A stretch of 64,000 bases of DNA from Protonemura montana (taxonomy: Eukaryota; Arthropoda; Insecta; Plecoptera; Nemouridae), in contig OX387603.1 in assembly GCA_947568835.1 (NCBI GenBank), positions 6,050,701-6,114,700 of the forward strand, in the 5' to 3' direction. The notes under the pieces are model-generated. The model did not search any database and was not told the origin of the DNA. It was given only the letters and a program-made list of their open reading frames with translations. The translations under genes were made by a program, and so were the position numbers. Of the stretch, positions 25,801 through 37,800 are shown piece after piece (the first letter of the stretch is position 1; every line of letters begins with the position of its first letter).

Positions 25801-28800
25801 AGTTAGCGATTTTGGGTAGAACGCATGAAAGCTTCTTGTGCCTACGATAGTTTTTAATTCTTTGAATCGTTCTTTAAGTTTGATGCCATTTGCTGTAATC
25901 TCTTCATTGGCTACAAACACAAAATTTACAGTCCACACATTTTCTGTTGCCCACCGGTAAAAGTCTATCGGCGTCATTATTTGGTCGGCATATGGTTTCT
26001 GTAAACTTGCCCGTGCTGCATTTCGTTTTACAGTCCCACCAACTCCATCGCATGGTCCTTTACCGTGGGATGTGGCAAAAAAATGCCACTCAGCAGTTAG
26101 TTCGAAGTCAACTTCATGATGGCACAAGTTGGAAAAATTCTTCTTATTCTTATATTGGGCTGCCGCTCCATCAGAAAAGTAAATTAAATGGGATACATCC
26201 GAAATGTTTTGTTTCAGGTGTCTTATCAGGTGCTTTTGGAAAGTGTGCACAGTAACGGTGTCATGAGTTAGCGAGTCAGAAATGACAACGTAACTTAAAT
26301 GTTGTATGTCTCGATCTTCAGGCTTAAAGTAACACACAAATGGGTGAAGGGTGCATTGGCTGTTATTCCAATGGTAACCTTGTGCAGCATCCTGGAGCAC
26401 AAAAGAATAATTCTCAGCGAAGTCGCCCACTACTAAAACTTCCCCTGGTTTAAGGTTGGCTTTCTTCTCCTGCATGAATGCCGCTTGCTGCCGTGCAATA
26501 AAATCATGATTTCTTAATAAAATGCATTTTTCAATAAAACAGTCAACAAACTCATCTGTAGGTTTCGTAATTGTCTCTAGGGTACATCTGTCTGTTGACA
26601 GCCACTGTTTATAAGTCACAGAGTCTATGAAATTTTCACTGAATGAGATTTCTAGCCATTCACGAAGTTCATCGGTTCCCGGACAATTGCCACACTTTCC
26701 TACAAAGCAGTTGAGAAGCGGGGGGTTGCACATGAGGCTGGCAAGGCAGTGTTGGTATGATTTGATGGTACCGTCTGAAAGCAAAGGCAGCTTTGCTCCC
26801 AAAGCCATCAACTTAACGTTTTGGTGTATCGTACAGACACAGACAGAATGTGTCCCAGCTGCTCCTGCCAGAACACAATGTTTGGGTCTGAGCTCTGCAA
26901 ACTTCGAGAATCCAACCTTGATGTCAGGATATTTATCTTTGAAGCTGCGATACACTTCACTTAAGTTGCTTAACACTAGTCTCTTCTGGCGGTGAACTCG
27001 ATTGTCACCCACTTTAACCGAGACAAAATCTTTTTTACCCGGCATGACACGGCTTACATCATCATTTTCATAAAACTCTTCAATCAGTTGAATGCAATCA
27101 GGGGAAAGAGTTTTTCCTGCTTTTTGATTTGCAGATGGCAGTATCCCTTGGGCCTTTACTAGTTGTTTGGTTTTACGTACCAAATGGTTAGATGCATTGA
27201 ACTCTTGCATTATTCTCTTAATGCTCCAACTTTTTGGAAGCACAGATAAAATTGTTATTTTCTCGCTTCTGGTACTCGTCTTAAACTTTTCTTTCAGTTG
27301 TGCTATTATCTCTGACCCATCACGGATGCTGTCCTTGCACTCCTCTGAAGATGTCAAATCTTCTTTGCTGATTTCTTCATTACTGGGAGATACTAGTTCC
27401 AATCTCTTCTTTACACCTTGTGTTATTTCGCTGAACTTTCTTTTCGAATAAAACATAGATTTACCCTTTAGTTTGGTGGTATTAATAGGTGACACACCAA
27501 ATGCAGCTAAAGACTGATTCACGGCATCTGCTTCACAGGGTATGTCCACGAAAGGTAGGTCAAGTTCAGTGGATTTAGTTGGCGTTAGAACAGAAACGGT
27601 TGTTAGTTCCTTCAGCCTGAGCGAGAGCAGCTTACGGCAAGTTGAGCATAATTTCTTTCCAGGGATGAGGTCGGCAATCTCCAAGTATTTCGTCCTGGAT
27701 GCTGCATTAATTTCTCTTAACCCATTAACTTTCACTATTCCACAGTGAGCCTGAAACGGATCGCAGCATAACTTGTGGTGACAGCTATACAGACGAAGGA
27801 ATTTCTTTTCATGTAAATGACACACGGTCTTCACATTATCACACTTAGTACGCAGAGCTAATGATAACTGCTGGTCACTATTGAAACTTTCAATGCTTTT
27901 AATCGCTAGATCTTCGATGGGTCCACATTCTTCTTCAAAGAACAGTCCAATTGAGCACATTATGAATCTCTAAATAAAAGGTGCTTGAGAGCAAATTAGC
28001 TTCTATCCTCATCAACATGAGGCCAGAGACTGATTGCTTTAGTCCAGACAAGAAATTACCAAACTTTTTACTTGTAACCTGTTACAACTTGATCCATGAT
28101 TCAGGAGCATGACAAACAATCTATAGTTGTATTCTAGGGAATACCATTTTAAGATTCTTGTAGATGCAAGTCCAGACAAGAAATGAACAAACTTTTGACT
28201 TCTATGAACTGTTTCAACTTGATCCATGATTTACAGGAATATGGCAAACAATCGATTTGTATTGTAGAGAATAACATTTCAAGAACATGCAACTGTGCAA
28301 ACAAAAATCAACTTTAATATAAAATATATGCCAGTGCTCTGATCACAATAATTGTGATCAAAATGCTGTTCTACTGGCAAAAAGGCACTTTTTTATAGAA
28401 AAAAATTTTTTTCTTGGAAAGTGGTAAAACACCCATCTTGATTTTTGGAACACATGATCATATGTATGTTCTGTATATATAGAAAAAAAATCAGGCAAAT
28501 CAAAAATGACTCATCAGCGATATGGTCATTTTGGAAAATGCAGATGTGTAAAATCACAATTAAATTCGTATTAACATATCGTCATTTTTGTTTCCATATT
28601 CAGGTAGGGTATGAAATTACCTTTCAGATGATTTTTTTCCCAGCTCTGTAGCTCCCATAGAACCCTAGATATTGCGTAGAAAGGGTGGTCACTACACGCC
28701 CGGGGGGCAAAATGACCCCAACTTCCCCCCCTTGTAATATCCGAACGGTTGGACCAAAAAAAAAAAAAAAAAAAAATAGCCCCTAAGTCAACAAACTTAA

Positions 28801-31800
28801 CAAGTATACCAATTTTCATCAAAATCTGGGTCGGTCAAAGTGAAATTTAATTAAAAGTGAGTGATTACACATGGAATGACCCATATGTCTAATGTACAAC
28901 CACCGTTCTGTCTCTTCTTTCCAACTAATAAACGAAGTTATGATTCAGGAACCTAGATTCATTCTGTAACCCTAACCTCACACTCTGACGCTTCCAGGAC
29001 GTGCGCGTGGGCTCAGCAACGGCTTCTCTATCCCGCCCGACCGTCCGAGACAACGTTTCCGACGGCTGCGTTTCGGCCGACCAGTGTGTTGGCTCCAACG
29101 GTGAATGTCCCGTCCACGCAGACTGCATCAGCCAATGGGAGCGACCCGAGTGCCGGTGCCAAGCCGGACACGTGGGCGCCACGTGCGTGGAAGCGTGCTC
29201 GCTGGATCCTTGCAAGAACGGGGGGCGTTGCGAGCCGACATTTTCGGACCCTCGAGGGTGAGTGCCTAGACATTGTTGCATCTTTTGTCATCACTTTTCC
29301 ATCTGTTAAGGGCTAGGTTGCTTAAAGGACTGTAAATGTAACCTCATCTTGACTCTTTTTCAAAGTAGGCCTTATTTTTAAACCATGAAGTTTTCTTATA
29401 TTCAACCAATGCTAACGCGCATGTGCCACTTTGTTGCATATGTCTTCCCAGTAACCCCGTCATGTTCTAGCATTGGCCAATCAATTTTGCCCATAATGTG
29501 GCGGACATGACAGATATTTTGCCAATTTCGGGTTACATGGCAGCTGAATAGCTCTCTCCCAATTGCAATACTTGTGTCATTATAATAACCTGATTTATTC
29601 AAGCAAAAATTGAACTGCCCACAACAGCTTTCCTGAAAACCCTGATTTGTCTTCTACAGCTACATGTGTCGTTGTGGCAACCTTACGTCCGGGCCAAACT
29701 GCGAGGTGGTGGCCGATACAGTCTGCCCGGCCGCGTGGTGGGGAGCTCCAGTTTGCGGCCCGTGCCGATGCGAAGTTGCCAAGGGATACGCTGCTGACTG
29801 CAGTCGGACCAACGGCACCTGCGTTTGCCAGGTACGTGGGCTGATTGTTGCATTGTTGGGGATGAAACCTACGTCTGTCTGTCTCTTAACCAATATAAGT
29901 AAAAGATTTTAAAAATAGCAGACTCACTGTCTATCGCCAATGTCTCTAATAATGACAAAGGCAAAACGCTGAAACGTCAAATTCTCGAAAACTTGCCGAT
30001 AAGTTGCGCTCCCTCTCTCCTTCCTTCTCCACCACAGTTAAAACCCACTGTTACCTATATTTGTCACCAATCGTAACTAGTTCCCAAATGTGTATGAAAA
30101 CTAGGCAAATTAAGTAGAAATGTTCAAAAAGTTGCCCATATTCCCTTTGTCTCTCACTTCAAGTATTTAAATTTGCTAATGTATTTGTTTATTTCTCCCT
30201 GTAGGAAGACCACTTCCAGTCTGTGCCGGACGGAGAGTGCCGGGCGTGCAAGTGCTATGCAACCGGCTCACTGGCTCCAGGCTGTGACCGAGAGACCGGC
30301 CAGTGCCGGTGCCGGGACGGAGTTATCGGGCAACGGTGTGATGCTTGCGCCAACCCTTATGCAGAGGTTACCCTCAGGGGGTGCGAAGGTAAGCCAAAGT
30401 GGTAAAGAACTGTCTTCCATGCAGCAGGATTCCTTAAGTGGAGATTTTTATAGAAAATCTATTTGGAATAGCAGAGGCTAATACTTGAGGTTTTTTCCAT
30501 ATGAATCTATCAGATTACGCTGTAAATAATTAAATATAAAGTTAAAAATTGGTTATTTGTTGCTAGACAATTGTGAGTGGTAATCCGTCTTATCAGTAGT
30601 TCAATTTAAGAGAATTAAACAGATATTTTGATAAATGAATTGAATTACAGTAAAGAGTTGATAAATTTAGATAGAAAAGAAAACAAACAAGCTGGGATAA
30701 AAAATATTGAGCAAAACACTTCAGGACAGAAGTGAAAGAGATACGACGACGCATCCCAAGTGCATTGGATGAAATATTGAAAGTGTGTGATTACTCCCTG
30801 TTGTGACTAATACATTCTGTGCTTCTCCGCTTCAGTGATCTACGACGGATGCCCCCGCAGCTTCTCTGCGGGTCGGTGGTGGCGTCGGGCAGCGTTCGAC
30901 TCGACAGCCACCGAGCCCTGCCCGCCGGGTTCGGTGGGCATGGCTTCTCGTCGCTGCTCGGCAACCGAGGGATGGCTCGAGCCTCACCTGTTCAACTGCA
31001 CCTCAGACGGGTTCATCGGGCTGCGCAAAGTCGTGAGTTACCTAGATCCTGGGGATCTAGTCACATGCCCAGTTGAACATGCATATCGCTCCCAGTGCAC
31101 ACCCGAGGTGCACCGGGGCAGCTAGCCGGATACGCCATTAGTATTGCAATTCCCCCTCCAGACAATCCAACAAGAATAAAACAATAGACACAGTTCAATA
31201 AGCCATTACCTGATTTATTTGAAAGGGTTTTTGGTTGTGGAGTTAGTAGCAAAATATACTTCACAATTAATATTTGTCTCTACATTCCAATTTATGAACA
31301 CTTAATGTTAGTGTGCTCAGGGCTTAGTAACAAATTATCTATATCAGTTACTATTGCATACCTAGCGTGATGTGAATCCTAAATGCTGCCAACTCTTTGA
31401 TACACAGCTTTCCGAGCTAGAGGCGCAGACACAAACGTTGGGCACGTTCGTGGCCATCAAGGTGGCGGCGGACTTGCGAGCCGCGACCGAGGCCCAACCG
31501 GATCTGCGAGGCGCCGACTTGCTGGTCACGCAACGGCTGCTCCGTGAGATACTAGGCCACGAGGTCGGCCAGGTTGGGCTCAACCTCACGCACTCGCGCG
31601 ACAAGGACTTTGTCGGCAACATTGTAGCAGCCGTGTCGGCAGTCTTGCAGGACAAGTACGACGGGTGAGTTGTTTGCCGGGTTGCCCAGTCCCGGAACTT
31701 GTTTTAAGTTGGAGGCTACATCCTGGGTAGAGTTGCTATTTGTATTTTTCTTGTGACATTTGAAGTGTTGTCTTGTTTGCAAATAGATTGTTTTAAAAGA

Positions 31801-34800
31801 TTTTTATCATCCTGTTGAAAGCAATTATTTTCAAGCTTAGAGTATTATCACCAAGGGCCAATCCCATTAGAACTGCTTCACCTGTTTTAAACTTGAAGTT
31901 CTTGTGGATTATTTTTCACAAATCTTTAACTTATTATTTATTTATGAACTGACTGGGGACCAAGCTTTATAGCGTCTTATAAAAAAATTGCAATGATTTG
32001 TGAAACCTTTGAATTAGCTGGAGCTAATTGTTGAATTGCTAAGTATATTACCTATTTCATGAAAGGAAAATAATGAGTTGATATTAAATGCAAGGTGAGG
32101 TTAGGTATGTAAATATTCTAAACAGTTTAAACTCGGCAGGCTATGGGAGACGGTAACAAGTCTGACGGGAGCTACTGCGGCATCACTCGTCACAGTGCTA
32201 CGTCGCTACCTTGGGGTGTTGGCAGCGTCTCAGCAAGACACCTACACTCGGTGAGTTATCGTTGGTGTATGCCCTGAAATGAGCATTAAAAAGACTCATT
32301 CTCCCCAAAATTTCTGGTGGAAAACCACTGTTGGCTGATATAGAGGAGCAAAAATGACAACAAGTTTTGGTAAGAGATTGGTGTCTCTAATCTAATTTAA
32401 TCAGAATCAGTCCATTCATGGTCTTAGTAAAGCTCTAAATTTCTTGTTCCTGATTGGCTGTTTTCTTGTGTTTTCTTCAGGCCGTTCGAGAGTGTCTTCC
32501 CGAACGCAGCCCTGGGGCTGGATGTTGTATCGGCTGAATCGCTCTTCGGTTTCGAGCCGCTCGGTTCGCGATCTGGGGAGACTGTAGTCTTGCCAGACAC
32601 AACGTCGTTCCTACTAGACCAACAGGTGGGTGCTGTCGTCTGTGTCAACCCATCTCCGCTCCCTCTCGATGTATCCGTTAACGTTTCGGCTCCTACGTAA
32701 CTTCAGCCTCTGAAATTTCCAGCCAGCTGAATCATTTTTTAACTTTTTGCATATGTTGGTAGAAATCTGCAGGTCGAAATCTAGCCTTAAACTAGCCAAC
32801 TTTACTCCACTGTCTATTTTTCTCTCTGTCTGTCTGTCTGTATGTTAAAATTTAAATGGCCAGCCACAGCCATTTTCATTTTGTTGTATTTTTTATGGTT
32901 AGGGACAACTTAGTTCAGAATTTTGAGTCCTGCAATGCTTAATTACTTTCCATAATAAGCTAGCTGAAGAGACCAAGTTCTGATGCAAACTGTTTTTTTT
33001 TTTTTTTTTTTAACTCCTAGCATTGTTAGGACTCTGAAATTTCCACCACACAAAGAAAACTCTTTCCAGCAACAAGTGTTGAGTCCTGCAATGCCATTTG
33101 AATGCAAACGTCATGTGTTTCTGGTTTTCCAGTCGGTCCCAATGCTGGCCTTCCCCAAGTACGACAACTACCTATCGCGGCGCGACAAGTTCGACCCATG
33201 GTCTCGAGTGCTTGTGCCACTCTCGCTGCTTAAACTGTCGCCCCCTGCGAAGGGACAGGTAAGGAAATGGAAGGATTTTGACAATTCTAAATTTCTTGCC
33301 GTGAGGTCGATGAAGTATTCAAGCGCATGCCCCAATGGTAGAACAATCATTTGGGATGAGTATTTATGTGTTGTAATATTCATAGGCAATTAAGAGAAAC
33401 TTTTCAGTTTAGGAAAAATGTACCAAACTTTGAATTTCACAAAAAAAATACAATTAATTACACCTCAAAGTTAATTGCACAATAAAACCATACATGTTCT
33501 TGACTTGTCCCTAAATTTAAAGGCAACTAATCCATAATGCTAGTTATTTAGACCTAACTTTTCCCTGTTCATATGTAAATTCTTCGAAACAAATTAACGG
33601 CCCTCTCCGCCACGCCAGGTGTCCCAGCGTGGACCTCCTACCACATCGTCTGCAGCTGCGGCGGTCGCGTATGTGCAGCTTCGTGCCGACACATTCCCGC
33701 CGCTGTATGACGAGACTGTCGCGAAGCGCTGGGGGGTGGAAATTCGTGTTGGAGCACCCGTCATGGCGCTTGCCATCCACGCCCCGCAAGCTGGTGAGTT
33801 GTTATGCCACTGTTGGATCGAGCTTAGAGCTCGAGATTTACATGGGCCAAAGGCCGACTTCTGCTATTTTTTGTGAATCGACCATTCCCTAAAATGGTGT
33901 TACTTGGTTCCCCAATTCTGCAATCGATGTTACTTGGTAAAGGTTTTGAGGCTAATGCTGGAATAAGCTTGAATGATTGAAAATAATTTTAACAATATTT
34001 ACCATTTTCAATTGAGTATCTTCGTAAGTAAATGGCGACATAGAATTGTAGTAAAGTACTCTTTAAAATTGCACATTTTTCCTAGAATTTAATTGAATTA
34101 ATTTAAATTATTATCTTTTTTTTTAATTCAAAAACTGTTTGTCTCTGCTGGTCCATGCGTTTTTACTTTTTATATCTTCCCCAAGATATTTTAATCCAAA
34201 TAAATCTGAATATCAAATCTAGTGCTTTTGCATACAAAATCGATGGTTTTCTCACAAAAACTGCTATGAAACCTCATCGTGCAGAATCTAATGTTGGATG
34301 GATTTCTGAAAGATCACGCGAGAGAACACTTTGCCTTGACCCAAACACAACTCTGTCGGTCAAAAACTAGTGCTAAGGTTAGATAAAGTAGACATGAGTC
34401 TAAAAACCATAACAACTCTGTCTGTTTCTCGCAGAAGACAACGAGGATGGTGTCCTGACTCGACCAGTGCTGCTGCGTCTGTGGCTGAACGAGGAACTAG
34501 CGCCTCTGTCTGCACGACTTAACCCACAATGCGTGCACTGGGTCCAGGGCCCCGAGGAGGGATCCAATCCGCAAGGCGGTGAGTCGTGACAAGCCTAATT
34601 AATTAGTACTATTCCAGATCATTAGGCAGGATGACAAAGCAATTAACTACTGTTGCTTTTCAGTTACTTTTCCTATGTATGTTTTGCTAGTTCTACTGTA
34701 CCTTTTTACACCTTTCAGTCATTCACAACATTCTTTATAGGAAAGACACATTTCTTCTTTGCTTGCCTAAGCTTTAGCAAAAGATGTATTGTATGAAAGC

Positions 34801-37800
34801 TTTTCGAGCTAAATCAAGGTATTCACCACCGTTTGGTTCTTCAGGTGGGTGGTCTCGAGATGGCTGTGTTACGCACCTCCCTGAGTCCTGGTTGCCGTCG
34901 GTTACTCAGCCGCTGCTGGTCAACTGCACTTGCCAAACGCTGGGAGTCTTCACCGTTCTTGTGGACCAGATTGATGCACAGGTACAACTGACTTGGTCTT
35001 CCGAGGTCGTGTGCAAGAAGTCGGCTGTATCCGACCTTATCGTGTTCGACACACACGAAAGACTCTGAGCTGTTAAGCACAAAAATAGTCCTAACTGCCC
35101 ACAGATCGTTTTGTCTAACCCAATCAAAACATAGGTTAAACAGTTAATTGTATGTTTTAAACATACAATAGGTGGTCTCATTAGTCTATTGCTTCAAAAC
35201 AATCCCTAAGTAAGCTCTTATAGAAACAAGCTGCCCATTGTTTGCAGCGTCCAAAATTCCGTACAGTACACTAATTCACATTTCTTCCATTATCAACCCT
35301 ATAAATTCCATACATTTATTTTTAAAAGAAAGAAAAATGTCAGAGGGTCTTGTTAACTAGGATTTTGTAGTAGAGAGAGAAGATCTAGGAGATAGGTGTC
35401 AAGTTAAGTTACCAATTCACTCGTTGTCTTCCCAGTACATCCCTGAGCCTGGCCGTTGGGAGGCGCTGGCCACTTACCTGTCGTTCGGCTTGGCACTGCC
35501 TGCGCTGGCACTGACCTGGCTCGCGCTGGCTTCTCTTCGTGGACTTGATACCAACTCAAACGCCATCCACAAGAATACCGTGCTCTGCGTCTTCCTGGCT
35601 CAGCTGGCGTTCTTCGTGGCACTCGTCTCGCGAAAACACTCCACGCTCATGGAGGTCAGTAGTTGGTAGCTTACGTTAGAAATAATGGGGAAATTACCTG
35701 GAAATTATTGTTGTGTGGAATACATTGTAAGAGGAAATGTGCTTTAAAAGCATATCAAAAAGAAAGGGTGTGTAATTTGTGTAAATTTGGGTGGGTAATT
35801 TGTAGAATAAATAATAATTATTAAGATATCAGCCACTTCCTAGACTACAGAAGATAGGACACACTGCTTGTGTTTCATGAAATACTGCTTACTTAAAAAA
35901 TGAACTTAAAAGCTAGAATTCTTTTTGAACATTTAAAAATTCAGTAAATTGGGCAATGAAAATGTACTTTTGACAAACAATTTTTCCAAGCACGGAAGCC
36001 AGAATCTCCTCGTATTAACTTTTTAATAGCAGATCAGAGTTGACAGCAACCGACTGTTTCCACAGTTCCCGTGCCGATTGCTTGCGATGGCGCTGCACTA
36101 CTTGTGGCTGGCGGCGTTCTCGTGGTTCGCCGTCGACGCCATGCACCTGCGGCGGATGCTGACGGAGGTGCGCGACGTGAACCACGGACCGATGCGGTTC
36201 TACTACACCGTCGGCTACGGCTTGCCCGCCATCGTCGTGGGTCTGGCCGTAGCTGTCCGGGCCGACCAGTACGGGAACTTCTACTTGTAAGTCGCCCCTT
36301 TGTTTGACGTTTTGTCAAAGCTGTTGCCAATTTGCCGCACTCAATTTAGCCTTTTGATCTGTAATGCCAATACCTATCCTTGTTGGAATTTAAACCTTCA
36401 GATTGTAAAATGAATTGATTTGTCAAGGAAGTCTCTCTAAAATTACATCTCCTAAATATATCTGCCATGTTACTGCTGACCATTTCTGAACTAAATCAAT
36501 TTTCTTTTGGGTTCTTATAAAGAATTCTATGTATAGAATTCCTATAGAAGAATTCCTATAAAGATTCTACGGAGAAATGGCTTCATTCCAAAACTTCCAT
36601 TGCTACAGCAGATTTGATTTTAAAATAGACTCAAAGTATGCTTTTGAGCTCGGTTTCAAGTCCAAAATTCTTAACATTTTGTGCTTTGCGTGCATCAGGT
36701 CTATTGTGTACATGCACATATAGTGACTTTGGGAAATGGTACCCATTGTACATTGGGTACCCACTACACCCATCATAGCTAGGGATGTTAAACACCAGCT
36801 GATCCTTTGCTCTTGCCTACAGCTGCTGGCTGTCGCTGTACGAGTCCGTGGTGTGGGCCCTCGTGGGTCCGGCTGTGGTCCTCATGCTGGCGGCACTTGC
36901 TGCGCTGGCGTCTTGCGTTAGCGCCGCATTCACGCTCAAAGAGCACGTGCTGGGATTCGGCTCCCTGCGCACCCTGCTATGGATTGCTGTCGTGAGTTAC
37001 ATGAATCATGAGACATAAATAATAGAAATGCAGTGACGATCTCATTGAGGTTAAATAAAATATTGAACAATGCTATTGATACAGATGCAAAATGTTCACA
37101 TATCAAGATAACTCTCACTAGGCTCTCATAACTCTCAAATATGCAAATTGTTTTCAAGCCATTTGTTTGTATAGGAATAAATACTCTAATGCTTTATCAA
37201 AATTTGTACATGTGTGGCAAATTAAGGTTGTATACTGATAGAAATAGTTCACTATTTTCAACAAATAATCAGAGTTTGGAATTTGGTTTCGCCGTAACGC
37301 ATAACACCATGCATAACACTATGCTTCAATCTCCAGGCCTGGCTGCCGCTGACGGGCGTTGTGTGGGTACTGGCTGCGTTGTCAGTGTCCGAACCCGATC
37401 CGCTGCTTTCACTGGCTCTGTCGGCAGCAACGTTACTGCACGCAGTGTTCACTCTTGTCGGCCACCTCGTGCTTAACGACCGCGTTCGAGCACGCCTGCG
37501 ACGGTACGACACTAACTGGTTTTTGCTTTTCATTCCTGATAAAATGTCAGTTTGGGTCTTCACAACAGCGACAATGAAGATGGAAGAAAGATCATTTTGG
37601 AAATTGGCAACCCATATTATTTGGGATGTGCTAGTATAAACTACCCATTATTGATAAGAATGCCAATCTGTACATTTGTAAAAGCCTTCTGTCTACTTAG
37701 ATAATGCATTGACAAGAAAATACTGAAGATTTAACGCAATGATGTGTTTTCTTCACATGCGCCACCGCTAGCTACTACAAGTTACAGCAAGTAACAGTAA

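Larger units (their letters stand above)
24771..28883 (-). mobile_element. Whole-looking 4.1-kb DNA transposon with about 475-bp terminal inverted repeats
   Basis: The element sits in a Flamingo intron, with its transposase on the strand opposite to the host gene. The outer ends read TGGGTCATTCCATGTGTAAT on the left and its complement on the right. Flanking bases are compatible with a TA duplication (24,769-24,770 and 28,884-28,885) or with an ATAT duplication if the termini are GGG. Long inverted arms surround one uninterrupted 860-codon transposase. The arms are nearly identical, differing mainly by a short insertion/replacement near the right end and by T-run length, so the insertion looks young. 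Superfamily is not certain. GGG termini with a 4-bp duplication would fit Sola2, and other TA-duplicating families remain possible. Confidence 0.9.

Noticed and set aside
29935-30010. Retroelement 3'-end-like string (GACAAAGGCAAAACGCTGAAACG)-type motif in a Flamingo intron
   Set aside because: The motif resembles the 3' region of some LINE or Penelope-like elements, but no tail, frame or flanking duplication supports it.
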